From assembly GCA_035604455.1 (NCBI GenBank), contig DATNIM010000062.1, positions 1 through 54,705 of the forward strand: a stretch of 54,705 nt of DNA, in the 5' to 3' direction. A model generated the notes under the pieces. That model worked only from the letters and a program-made list of their open reading frames with translations. It did no database searches and was not told where the DNA came from. A program made the position numbers and the translations under genes. This document shows positions 8,042 through 15,415 of this stretch, in pieces; the stretch's first letter is position 1, and every line of letters begins with the position of its first letter. This stretch comes from AG25 sp035604455. Lineage in GTDB: Bacteria; Gemmatimonadota; Gemmatimonadetes; Gemmatimonadales; GWC2-71-9.

Positions 8042-8434
8042 ATGCTCAGGCGCCGCTGGGCCCTCGGTTTGTTGTTTGCCTCTGCCTGCACGAGCATGCA
8101 ACCAGTAGAGCCCAAACGGTTCATTCCTGCCCACAAACCTCAGCAGGTGTCCGTCTGGACCGGGCCGGACAGCATGGTCGTCCTTCAGAGTCCTCTGATC
8201 GCGGGAGATTCCCTCGTTGGCACGGCCTTCGGAGAACGCTGGGGGATACCCCTCAAGAACGTCGTGAGGGTGGAGGCGACTGCGCCGGACGCTCGGCGCA
8301 CGTGGTTACTAGTCGCAGGGGTGGCAGCCTCAGTCGCCGGTGTGTATGTGATTAGTAGTAATGGTAGCAGGAACAGCGGCATGGCCCCATGCCCGCCGGA
8401 CGGTTGTGATAACGCCAACGGGCCCCCGCCCTGA
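8042..8434 (+). CDS. Short lipoprotein, paralogue F
   Basis: 130 residues. ATG 8042 follows AAAAGGAG. The signal peptide ends LLFASAC-T. The mature part keeps the family plan in diverged form: PVEPKRFIPAHKPQQVSV, VVLQSPLIAGDSLVG, a hydrophobic segment (WLLVAGVAASVAGVYVI) and a tail with two Cys (APCPPDGCDNANGPPP). It is the only copy on the right of the tRNA-Lys fragment, so the family spans the presumed island border. Function unknown. Confidence 0.8.
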   Translation: MLRRRWALGLLFASACTSMQPVEPKRFIPAHKPQQVSVWTGPDSMVVLQSPLIAGDSLVGTAFGERWGIPLKNVVRVEATAPDARRTWLLVAGVAASVAGVYVISSNGSRNSGMAPCPPDGCDNANGPPP

Positions 8435-8463
8435 TCGCGGCTCGGCGGCCCTGTGGCGCTCGG

Positions 8464-8830
8464 TCACACCTCGGCACGATGGACGGCGGTCCCGTCGATC
8501 TGCGCAGCCATGCGCACCAAGTCCGGCAGCGAACCCGCTCGCATCTTCTGCATCACCCGGCGGCGGTAGACCTTGACCGTGATCTCCGCCAACTGGAGGT
8601 GACCGGCGATCTGCTTATTGGGTAATCCGGCCGTCACGAGCGGCATCAGTCCCGCTCGCGGTCCGACAGTGAGGGGAAGCGCGAACGCACGCCTTCGAGT
8701 GATCGACCGGCGCTCGAGGAGCCACCTCCTTCCGGAACAAGGCCCGGATCCGCGCCAGCACCGCCCCGGCCCGGGTGACGTCCTCGATGATGCGCTCCGC
8801 GGTGCCGCAAGGCGGAACTCCCGTACGCAA
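8464..8830 (-). pseudogene. Fused remnants of a sensor histidine kinase and a LuxR/FixJ-type response regulator
   Basis: Reading leftwards, the frame from 8830 contains AERIIEDVTRAGAVLARIRA and LFRKEVAPRAPVD. This is the region just after the phospho-His helix in PAS-type sensor kinases. It then breaks, and another frame reads LSDRERD followed by LMPLVTAGLPNKQIAGHLQL and AEITVKVYRRRVMQKMRA. That is the GerE/LuxR helix-turn-helix of FixJ/NarL regulators, ending at 8464. Both genes are missing most of their length, and at least one frameshift separates them. This looks like deletion of an adjacent kinase-regulator pair. Confidence 0.6.
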
Positions 8831-8857
8831 GTGACCGAGGCCCGTCTCCTTACAGAC

Positions 8858-9868
8858 TCAGCGATGCTGTTGCACGCGCCAGCTCGCTACCCACTGGTCG
8901 AGCTTTTCTCGCTCGCCAAGGGCGCCAAGTTTCGCAAACCTCTCCGAGGCAAGCGCGGCGAGTTCGCGCGCTTCGTCGCCCTTGCCGGCTTGAGCGAGGA
9001 TGCGAGCTAGGTCGCGTTCCGCCTTAGCCGCCAATAACGGCCGTCCATGCGCATGTGCCCGCTCGATCACGTCGCGCAGCAATCGGGCCGGTTCCTCGGT
9101 CTCGCCGCTCGCCGCCCACGCGAGCGCCACCACGCGGAGGTCTTCGGCCTCCATCACGACGTCACCGAGCTCCCGGTGCGCCGTGACCGCGGCCTCCGCT
9201 TCCCGTCTCGCCATCGCCCCATCGCCCATTACGGCACGGATCTCGGCGCGCTCCGCGAGTGCCTGGGCGGCGAGTTCGCGGTTTCCGGCGTCCCGCGCCG
9301 CATCGATCGCCCGTTCGGCTTCAGCAAAGGCGAGCGCAAGCTGTCCTTGCTCACGATAGGCGATGGCGAGGTTATGGTGGATTTCGGCAAGACCTCGCCG
9401 ATAGCCGGCGCGCTGAAAAGCAGCCTGGGCAATTGTGTAGGATCCGACGGCACCGGCGTGATCCCCGCGCATACTGGCGATGATCCCGAGGTTGTTCGCG
9501 CACCGCCCCACGGTCGCATGGTCACCGAGGTCTAGTGCCTCGGTGAGCGCGCGACGGAAATGGTGAGACGCCTCGTCGACGCGTCCGCTGTCCAGGGCAA
9601 TGGCTCCCCCAACGTTGAGCGCGCGCAGGGCGATCGCGCGATCCCCCCGCTCGCGGGCGCGCCGCAAGGCAAGCGCGACCCATCGCTCCCCCTCCTCAAA
9701 GCGGCCGAGACGCGCGTGGGCGATGCCAAAATGCAGCGCAAGTGTCGGCGACTCCTCCAGGGCCCGAGGCGCGTTCCGTAACCCATCGATGAATGTGACG
9801 ACCTCGGCGTGCCGTCCCTCGGCGGCGAACCGCTCGACCGTGCTGAGGTCGCTGAAGGCGCTGGTCAT
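8858..9868 (-). CDS. Tetratricopeptide-repeat protein
   Basis: 336 residues from ATG 9868, chosen because AGGAGG lies five bases upstream; a GTG two codons earlier is less likely. No signal peptide is seen. The protein is a chain of TPR-like helix pairs (ALHFGIAHARLGRFEEGERW, ATVGRCANNLGIIASMRG, IHHNLAIAYREQGQLALAFA), a scaffold for protein binding. It is the last gene of a minus-strand set after the HD-GYP protein and a small lipoprotein, so it may act in the same signalling output. Partner unknown. Confidence 0.75.
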   Translation of the reverse strand: MTSAFSDLSTVERFAAEGRHAEVVTFIDGLRNAPRALEESPTLALHFGIAHARLGRFEEGERWVALALRRARERGDRAIALRALNVGGAIALDSGRVDEASHHFRRALTEALDLGDHATVGRCANNLGIIASMRGDHAGAVGSYTIAQAAFQRAGYRRGLAEIHHNLAIAYREQGQLALAFAEAERAIDAARDAGNRELAAQALAERAEIRAVMGDGAMARREAEAAVTAHRELGDVVMEAEDLRVVALAWAASGETEEPARLLRDVIERAHAHGRPLLAAKAERDLARILAQAGKGDEARELAALASERFAKLGALGEREKLDQWVASWRVQQHR

Positions 9869-9907
9869 CGGCACCTCCTTACCGCCAGGCGCAAACGATG
9901 GGCACCG

Positions 9908-10102
9908 CTACCACGAGATGGCGTAACCGGTTTGGTCCCGCTGGACGCCGTCCATTGCCCGGGACGGGCTTTGCGTGAAGGTCGGCACGGAATCGGCCGC
10001 CGAAGGCGAGTCAAGCTTGGGGCCACCGACATCGCTGCAAGCGGCGAGAGCGATCCATGCGCTCACGCCGACGATCATCCAAAGACGGGTGCGTACCCTC
10101 AC
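9908..10102 (-). CDS. Very small lipoprotein
   Basis: 64 residues. The GTG start at 10102 overlaps the stop of the upstream HD-GYP gene by four bases and has GGGAGGAGG before it. MRVRTRLWMIVGVSAWIALA is followed by the lipobox ALAAC-S. The mature part is only ~43 residues, Ser/Pro/Asp-rich and probably unstructured, ending GYAISW. Likely an envelope-anchored peptide made with the HD-GYP and TPR proteins. No family is recognised. Confidence 0.6.
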   Translation of the reverse strand: MRVRTRLWMIVGVSAWIALAACSDVGGPKLDSPSAADSVPTFTQSPSRAMDGVQRDQTGYAISW

Positions 10103-11010
10103 GGCCTCCTCCCTGTGGTCCGGAACCCCTTCCGCTCCGCTCGTGCACGCTCCCGAGGGGGCCCGAGAGCTACTTCGGCGTCGAGAGCAGGCATCTTCAG
10201 TGCCAGATCGGGTGCAGTGCTAAGGCACTGCTGCAGAGTCATTTGTGTTTGAGTCTGACGCAGCCCCCGGCCCATCCCGTACCACGCCTGGTGTCTTTTG
10301 TGCCGCCTCAGCGGTTGCTCGAAACTCCCTGCCAGCCGCGTCATTCGGATCGTGCGACCGTCGCGAAGGACGGCCGCCTGTGCGCCGTCGGGCACGAGGC
10401 GCGGGTTATCGACGAGCACGCGAACGAACGCGCCGACCGCCCGTGCATCGAGCTGCTTGCCCGCCACCCGTTTGAGCTCAGTGACGGCCTCGGTGGCCGA
10501 ACGGGCGACGCGGTAGGAACGCGGGCTCGTCAACGCGTCAAACGTGTCGGCGACGCCCACGACCCGAGCCGCGAGCGGGATCTCCTCGCCGGTCAGCCCA
10601 TCCGGGTAACCCGATCCGTCGATGTGTTCGTGGTGCGAACGCACGATCGCCAGGGCCGTCGGGTGACCGACGAGTAGCGGCCGAAGTATGCGTTCACCGA
10701 TCACCGGATGGGCTCGCACCTGTGCTAGCTCGTACGCTGAGAGCGCGCCGGGTTTTCGAAGCCCTCGGTCGGGCACGCCGATCTTGCCGACGTCGTGCAG
10801 CATCGCACCAAGCCAGATCTCTCGCCCCTCGACGCCGAGCCGGAGGGCCCGGGCGATCGCATCGGCGTAGTGGGCGACGCGGCACGAGTGTGCACAGGTT
10901 GAGCTGTCGCGCTCTTGCAGCGCCTGCTCGATCGCGCTGACCGCCGTCTGGAACCACGCGTCCCGAGTCGCGCCACTCCCGTCTAGCCCTGACATGAATT
11001 CGGCTGCCAC
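10099..11010 (-). CDS. HD-GYP domain protein, probable cyclic-di-GMP phosphodiesterase
   Basis: About 303 residues. The HD-GYP core is complete: DSSTCAHSCRVAHYADAIAR, MLHDVGKIGVPD (HD pair), HHEHIDGSGYPDGLTGEEIP (GYP motif) and RVVGVADTFDALTSPRSYR. Such enzymes hydrolyse c-di-GMP to pGpG or GMP with a metal centre. There is no receiver or PAS domain, only a short N-terminus, so any input must come from partners. The start is uncertain: GTG 11010 follows a G-rich site, while GTG/ATG at 11070 or 10995 are possible. The tail of ~70 residues after the HD-GYP is Arg/Gln-rich. It is divergent from the sigma54-type activator at 11199. Confidence 0.85.
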   Translation of the reverse strand: MAAEFMSGLDGSGATRDAWFQTAVSAIEQALQERDSSTCAHSCRVAHYADAIARALRLGVEGREIWLGAMLHDVGKIGVPDRGLRKPGALSAYELAQVRAHPVIGERILRPLLVGHPTALAIVRSHHEHIDGSGYPDGLTGEEIPLAARVVGVADTFDALTSPRSYRVARSATEAVTELKRVAGKQLDARAVGAFVRVLVDNPRLVPDGAQAAVLRDGRTIRMTRLAGSFEQPLRRHKRHQAWYGMGRGLRQTQTQMTLQQCLSTAPDLALKMPALDAEVALGPPRERARAERKGFRTTGRRP

Positions 11011-11146
11011 GCGGTCCCCCCCCGTTTCGTTCGCCGAGGCACCTTCCCCCCCGCAGGGGCGAGAGCGCAACAGCGGGGCCAGGGAGCCCCATGAGCGAAC
11101 CTGTTGGGGAGCTTTGGATTACAACAATTCTCTTGATGTTCTTCCC

Positions 11147-11162
11147 TGGTATGGTTTGTGCC
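11147..11162 (+). promoter_or_regulatory. Candidate sigma54 (-24/-12) promoter
   Basis: TGGTATGGTTTGTGCC has the TGG...TGC elements with exactly nine bases between them, the spacing of TGGCAC-N5-TTGC. It lies 37 bp before the GTG start of the sigma54-type activator gene. Only the core GG/GC positions agree well, so the match may be chance. Confidence 0.3.
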
Positions 11163-11198
11163 CGCTGATTCAATGCGGACCAGTGAGGAGAAAGCGCC

Positions 11199-12521
11199 GT
11201 GGGCGATACCGCCATCCTCGTCGTCACATTGTCGGACTCCTTCGCGGATCTGTGGGCGCAGTTCGGCGCAGATCTCGGAGTCTCGATTCGCCTCGCCGAA
11301 GCTGACGCGACACTGCCGCGGGACTGCGCGGCGATCGTCCTGGCAGCGGGGGGAGCTGAACGAGAGGCCTTGGCGTGGCTAGAGGCGAGCGGAGGGTCGG
11401 ATCGGGTTGCGATCTTCGCCGTTGGTTGCGATCCGGGCCGGCGAATCGCCGCCCAGCTCGTAGGGCGAGGGGCGAAGGACTATTTCGCCTTACCTGAGGA
11501 CCTTGAGCTACTGCGCAACGCGCTGCGTCTCGCCGCGATGGGTTATCGCCAGGCTTCGGGCGGCGAGGACGGGATCTCCGCACCGGCGGCGAGCGCCTTT
11601 GCAGGCATCGTGGGCGAGAGTAATGCCCTTCGCCTCGCCCTCGCCCGCGCGGGCAAGATCCTGCCGCACGCCTCCGCAACCGTCCTGATCGCGGGCGAGA
11701 CCGGGACGGGCAAGGAGCTTCTCGCGCAGGCGATTCACCACGGAGGCCCGCGCCGTGACGCCCCGTTCGTCACGGTGAATTGTGCCGCGCTGCCGTCCAA
11801 TCTCATCGAGTCCGAACTCTTCGGCCATGAACGCGGTGCCTTCACCGATGCGCACGCGGCCAAGCCCGGGCTGTTCGAGGTGGCGGACGGGGGCACGTTG
11901 CTCTTGGACGAGATCGACATGATTCCAGTCGATCTACAGGGGAAGCTGCTCCGTGTGCTTGAGAACCAGGAGGTCCGCCGAGTCGGCGCCACGAAATCCC
12001 GCCGCGTCGACGTCCGCATCGTCGCGGCGACCCACGAGGACTTGGCGCAACGAGTCGCCAGCGGGCAGTTCCGGCAAGACCTCTACTTCCGGTTGAGCGT
12101 TATCGCACTGGCGCTCCCTCCGCTGCGGGAACGCGGGGAGGACGTCATCACGCTCGCGACGGCCTTTCTCAAAGCCTTGTCGACGCAACACGGCCTGCCC
12201 TTGCCGGCCCTGACCGCTGAGGTGCAGCGAGCACTGCTCGCGCACAGCTGGCCCGGAAACGTGCGGGAGCTCAAGAACGCAGTCGAGCGCATGCTGCTCC
12301 TCTCGCCACCGGGCGAATTGAACGTTGGCGAACTGTTGCCCGACAGGGGCGTCAGGGGGGACCTTGAGCCCTCACCCCCGCCCAAGTCGCTCAACGACGT
12401 GGCGGCCTCGGCGGCTCGTTCGATGTTGGCGACCTGCGGTGGCAACAGGAGCGAAGCGGCGCGGCGGCTGAGGATCTCGCGACAGCGACTGCGAAGACTC
12501 CTGAGTGCCGCCGCGAGCTGA
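11199..12521 (+). CDS. Sigma54-dependent transcriptional activator (NtrC family) with a degenerate receiver
   Basis: 440 residues, GTG start behind GAGGAG. Residues ~1-120 have receiver-like size but the phospho-acceptor Asp region reads CAAIVLAAGG, so phosphorylation is unlikely. Residues ~135-370 are the AAA+ core: Walker A GETGTGKE, ELFGHERGAFTDA, Walker B TLLLDEIDMIPV, and the arginine region LYFRLSVIALALPPLRER. The sigma54 contact loop is GAFTDA instead of GAFTGA. A Fis-type HTH closes the protein (NRSEAARRLRISRQRLRRLL). It should activate sigma54 promoters, perhaps controlled by a partner rather than by phosphate. It is divergent from the HD-GYP operon. Confidence 0.9.
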   Translation: MGDTAILVVTLSDSFADLWAQFGADLGVSIRLAEADATLPRDCAAIVLAAGGAEREALAWLEASGGSDRVAIFAVGCDPGRRIAAQLVGRGAKDYFALPEDLELLRNALRLAAMGYRQASGGEDGISAPAASAFAGIVGESNALRLALARAGKILPHASATVLIAGETGTGKELLAQAIHHGGPRRDAPFVTVNCAALPSNLIESELFGHERGAFTDAHAAKPGLFEVADGGTLLLDEIDMIPVDLQGKLLRVLENQEVRRVGATKSRRVDVRIVAATHEDLAQRVASGQFRQDLYFRLSVIALALPPLRERGEDVITLATAFLKALSTQHGLPLPALTAEVQRALLAHSWPGNVRELKNAVERMLLLSPPGELNVGELLPDRGVRGDLEPSPPPKSLNDVAASAARSMLATCGGNRSEAARRLRISRQRLRRLLSAAAS

Positions 12522-12710
12522 GTTCGGTCGACTCCGATCCCGGTTCCAATCCCGGCTTTGTGGCAAGAGCGCGGCACCAGGGGAGCTGCCACCACGGTCC
12601 GCGTTTCTTCCACCGAAGAGGCACGAGCGCGGCCGCCCACGGATTCCGGGTACAGAACTTGCCTTGCCTCGGGCACGGAAGTAGTGCGACCCGACACCGA
12701 GGTGGTGCCA

Positions 12711-12815
12711 ATGGGCAGGATCGAGCTACGCGCATTCGTGGAACCCGTTATCCGGGAAGAAGCCTCGCTTGCGGATCTCACGCTTGTCCTCCAGTCCGGG
12801 AACCCATCGACCTGA
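12711..12815 (+). CDS. Candidate RiPP (lasso-like) precursor peptide
   Basis: A 34-residue frame, ATG 12711, with GAGGTGG about seven bases upstream. The peptide is MGRIELRAFVEPVIREEASL followed by ADLTLVLQSGNPST. It resembles leader peptides recognised by PqqD-like RiPP recognition elements: FxxP near the middle, then an acidic ASLADLTL segment like the YxxPxLxxxG...LT pattern of lasso precursors. A short Ser/Gly/Asn-rich end would be the core. A PqqD-like gene starts 128 bases downstream. No transglutaminase-like or asparagine-synthetase-like maturation gene is in the window. It could also be a chance short frame. Confidence 0.4.
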   Translation: MGRIELRAFVEPVIREEASLADLTLVLQSGNPST

Positions 12816-12943
12816 GGATGTACCAGGACCTCAAGGGTCAGGTTTGACCCACTGCGAATCGAGACGCTCTGATGGCCCATCTAGCACCCCACCTCAGAAC
12901 CCCGTGGCTCACGACCCCAGAGTAGCTACGACCGGGCCCCGCC

Positions 12944-13234
12944 ATGGCCGGTAACGCCGACACGGAGCCCCCCCGTTACCGGCGCCGGGCCGACGTACGC
13001 GTCGCCGCGCTCGATGGTGAGGGCGTGGTGCTGCATCTGGGCTCCCGGCGCTACTTCACGGTAAACGAAACGGCCCTCGTCATGCTCCAAGAGCTCGCGT
13101 CCCCGCGGTCGGCGGGGGAGCTCGCCACCCTCCTGACCAGCCGGTACGACGTGACGCCGCAACACGCAGCGGCCAGCGTGGAGGCCTTTCTCGAGCGGAG
13201 CGTCCAGGCCGACATGCTCGCGGTTGAGCACTAG
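12944..13234 (+). CDS. PqqD-like protein (RiPP recognition element)
   Basis: 96 residues. The sequence has the PqqD fold signature: winged-helix-like YRRRADVRVAALDGEGVVLH, LGSRRYFTVNETALVMLQEL and ELATLLTSRYDVTPQHAAAS. PqqD proteins bind precursor peptides and deliver them to a modifying enzyme. No pqqA, radical SAM protein, transglutaminase or cyclase gene is nearby; upstream is the 34-residue candidate precursor and downstream the sulfate transporter operon. The ATG at 12944 has no strong ribosome site. It may be an orphan remnant of a peptide cluster or act on targets elsewhere. Confidence 0.8.
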   Translation: MAGNADTEPPRYRRRADVRVAALDGEGVVLHLGSRRYFTVNETALVMLQELASPRSAGELATLLTSRYDVTPQHAAASVEAFLERSVQADMLAVEH

Positions 13235-13267
13235 GACGTATCGGATAGGTCCTTTCCACATCGACGG

Positions 13268-13296
13268 TTGACACACCCAAGAGCGCGTCATAAGTT
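13268..13296 (+). promoter_or_regulatory. Candidate sigma70-type promoter of the sulfate transporter operon
   Basis: A perfect -35 TTGACA (13268-13273) is followed after 17 bases by TAAGTT (13291-13296), a weak -10 matching at three positions. It would give a leader of ~170 nt before the TTG start at 13474. Confidence 0.4.
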
Positions 13297-13422
13297 GCGC
13301 GCCCTATGGCGATCCTGAGCTGCTTCCAGTGTTGTTGTCCCAGCGGTGGGGCTGGACGGACTGCGCGCTGCCTGACGACACGAGGATGAGCTAGACCTCT
13401 TTTGCTCCTGAGCAGCTTGCGA

Positions 13423-13456
13423 GCCCGGCCACCCAGCGTGCGCCGGGCCTTTTTTT
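13423..13456 (+). terminator. Intrinsic terminator in the leader of the sulfate transporter operon
   Basis: A perfect 7-bp stem (GCCCGGC 13423-13429, GCCGGGC 13442-13448) with a 12-base loop is followed by a run of seven T. It is the clearest rho-independent terminator in the window. It stands only 18 bases before the TTG start of the sulfate-binding protein gene and downstream of a promoter-like TTGACA. It therefore either ends the pqqD transcript or acts as an attenuator. A second hairpin with one bulge (GTCC-AGC 13337-13344 against GCTGGAC 13351-13357) lies upstream in the leader. Confidence 0.75.
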
Positions 13457-13473
13457 CTTCCGTGGGAGGAGCG

Positions 13474-14580
13474 TTGATCGAACCGGAAGCGAAGCGCTGC
13501 CGCGCCTCGAGCGGGCGGGGCGAGAGGCCGTCATTCCTCGGGCTGTGTGGGCGAGGCACGTCGCTGACGCTCGGCTCTTGGGTCGTGGCTGTCCTCGTGG
13601 TGGCGCTTCCTCAGACGGGGCGGGCGCAGCAGGCCGCGTCCCTGCTCAACGTGTCATCGGATGCGAGCCGCGAGTTCTATCAAAGCGTTGACACCGCCTT
13701 CACCGCGGTGTGGAAGGAGAGGACGGGCCAGGACGTGGCCATCCACGAGTCCTTTGGGGGATCGAGCGCGCAGGCGCGCGCGGTGATCGGGGGTCTCGAA
13801 GCCGATGTCGTCACCCTGGCGCTGGCGGCGGACATTGACCAGATCAGCGCGCGGACGGGTCTCGTGCCGGCCGATTGGCAGGCCCGGCTGCCTAATCACG
13901 GCTCGCCGTACACCTCGACCGTGGTGTTCCTCGTCCGCAGGGGGAACCCCAAGCACATCCGGGATTGGGGCGATCTCGTGCGACCGGGCGTCTCCGTCAT
14001 TACGGCAAATCCCAAGACGTCGGGTGGGGGCCGTTGGAACTACCTCGCCGCGTGGGGTTACGCGCTGCGCCTTCGCGGAGGCACGGACTCCACCGCACGG
14101 CGCTTTGTGGCGAGCCTCTACCGCAATGTCCCCGTGCTCGACGCCGGGGCCCGTGGCGCGACGACGACCTTCATCTCACGGGGCATTGGGGACGTCTTGA
14201 TCACGTGGGAAAACGAGGCGCTGCTCGCGGCAAGGGAGCGCGCGCCGGAGGTGGTCGACGTCGTGATCCCTTCCGTGAGCATTCTCGCGGAGCCCTCGGT
14301 AGCGGTCGTGGACGGCATCGCGACCCGACACGGGACCTCGGCCGTCGCGCGCGCGTACCTGCACTACCTCTACAGCGATGCGGGCCAGGAACTCGCGGCG
14401 CGCAGCTTCTACAGACCGCGATCGGTCGCGATCGCGCGGAAGTACGCCGCGCAGTTCCCGATGCTGACGCTGTTCACGATCGACGATGTGTTAGGCGGTT
14501 GGCCGCGGGCTCAGGCGCATTTTGCGGATGGCGGCGTGTTCGACCAGCTCTACGAGCCGAGCGAGGGGGCAAGGCCATGA
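13474..14580 (+). CDS. sbp: Sulfate/thiosulfate-binding periplasmic protein
   Basis: 368 residues from TTG 13474, which has GGGAGGA just upstream; an in-frame ATG-like start at 13402 would overlap the terminator and is less likely. A long n-region precedes a signal peptide (SWVVAVLVVALPQTGRA). The mature protein is the Sbp/CysP family: NVSSDASREFYQSVDTAF, SFGGSSAQARAV, ADVVTLALAADID, ITANPKTSGGGRWNYLAAWG, and DVLITWENEALLA. It captures sulfate or thiosulfate in the periplasm and delivers it to CysTWA. Its stop overlaps the cysT start (ATGA). Confidence 0.92.
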   Translation: MIEPEAKRCRASSGRGERPSFLGLCGRGTSLTLGSWVVAVLVVALPQTGRAQQAASLLNVSSDASREFYQSVDTAFTAVWKERTGQDVAIHESFGGSSAQARAVIGGLEADVVTLALAADIDQISARTGLVPADWQARLPNHGSPYTSTVVFLVRRGNPKHIRDWGDLVRPGVSVITANPKTSGGGRWNYLAAWGYALRLRGGTDSTARRFVASLYRNVPVLDAGARGATTTFISRGIGDVLITWENEALLAARERAPEVVDVVIPSVSILAEPSVAVVDGIATRHGTSAVARAYLHYLYSDAGQELAARSFYRPRSVAIARKYAAQFPMLTLFTIDDVLGGWPRAQAHFADGGVFDQLYEPSEGARP

Positions 14581-15413
14581 CGCCGCGCCGGTCGCGGCGA
14601 CCAGGGCTCCCGGGGTTCGGGGTGTCGCTCGGGTTTGCTATGGTGTACCTGAGCATGATCGTCCTGATTCCCCTGTCAACGATCTTCCTCAAGAGCGCGG
14701 CCCTCGGGTGGCGGGGGCTGTGGGGCGTGGTGACGACGCCCCGAGTGCTCGCCTCGTGCCGCTTGAGCCTTGTGGCATCGCTCGCGGCCGCTGGCCTGAG
14801 CGGCGCCCTCGGGCTCGTCGTGGCGTGGGTGCTTGCGCGGTACCGCTTCCCCGGCCGCCGCGTCGTGGACGCATTCGTGGATCTGCCCTTTGCGTTGCCG
14901 ACCGCCGTGGCCGGGATTTCCCTGACAACGCTGTATGGACCGCACGGGTGGATCGGCGCGAGGCTCGCGTCGCTCGGCATCCAGGTGGCGTTCACGAGAC
15001 TCGGCATCATGATCGCGCTGACGTTCATCGGCCTCCCGTTCGTCATCCGGACGTTGCAGCCCGTGCTCGAGGATTTCGATGTCGAGGTGGAGGACGCCGC
15101 CGCGAGTCTCGGGGCCACGCGCTGGGAGACCTTCCGTCGCGTCCTCTTCCCGACGATTCGACCCGCGCTGATCACGGGGATCGCGCTGGCCTTCGCGCGG
15201 GCGGTGGGCGAGTACGGGTCGGTGGTCTTCATCGCCGGTAACCTGCCCATGCGCACGGAGATCGCCCCGCTCTTGATCATGACGAAGCTCGAAGAATTCG
15301 ACTACGCGGGAGCCGCCGCGATCGCCGTCGTGTTGTTGCTCGCCTCCTTCGCGGTCCTCGTCGTGCTCAACCTGCAAATGCGGGTCCGCGACCGCGACGC
15401 GGAGACGGCCTAA
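14577..15413 (+). CDS. cysT: Sulfate ABC transporter permease CysT (CysU)
   Basis: 278 residues, ATG overlapping the binding-protein stop. About six membrane helices are visible (FAMVYLSMIVLIPLSTIFL near the start, IAVVLLLASFAVLVVLNL near the end). The EAA loop that docks to the ATPase reads VEDAAASLGATRWETFRRVL. VGEYGSVVFIAGN is typical of CysT/CysW. It forms the membrane channel as a heterodimer with CysW. The size is normal for the family. Second gene of the four-gene operon. Confidence 0.93.
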   Translation: MTPRRSRRPGLPGFGVSLGFAMVYLSMIVLIPLSTIFLKSAALGWRGLWGVVTTPRVLASCRLSLVASLAAAGLSGALGLVVAWVLARYRFPGRRVVDAFVDLPFALPTAVAGISLTTLYGPHGWIGARLASLGIQVAFTRLGIMIALTFIGLPFVIRTLQPVLEDFDVEVEDAAASLGATRWETFRRVLFPTIRPALITGIALAFARAVGEYGSVVFIAGNLPMRTEIAPLLIMTKLEEFDYAGAAAIAVVLLLASFAVLVVLNLQMRVRDRDAETA

Positions 15414-15415
15414 CC

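Noticed and set aside
12083..12880. Open frame of 265 codons on the minus strand over the end of the sigma54-type activator
   Set aside because: No domain; it overlaps the real Fis-type HTH in the other strand and the non-coding gap.
12522..13473. Full lasso-peptide or PQQ gene cluster around the PqqD-like gene
   Set aside because: No transglutaminase-like protease, asparagine-synthetase-like cyclase, radical SAM protein or pqq genes are present; only a candidate precursor and the PqqD-like protein.
13402..13473. Upstream start at 13402 for the sulfate-binding protein
   Set aside because: It would place the terminator stem-loop inside the coding region; TTG 13474 has a strong ribosome site immediately upstream.
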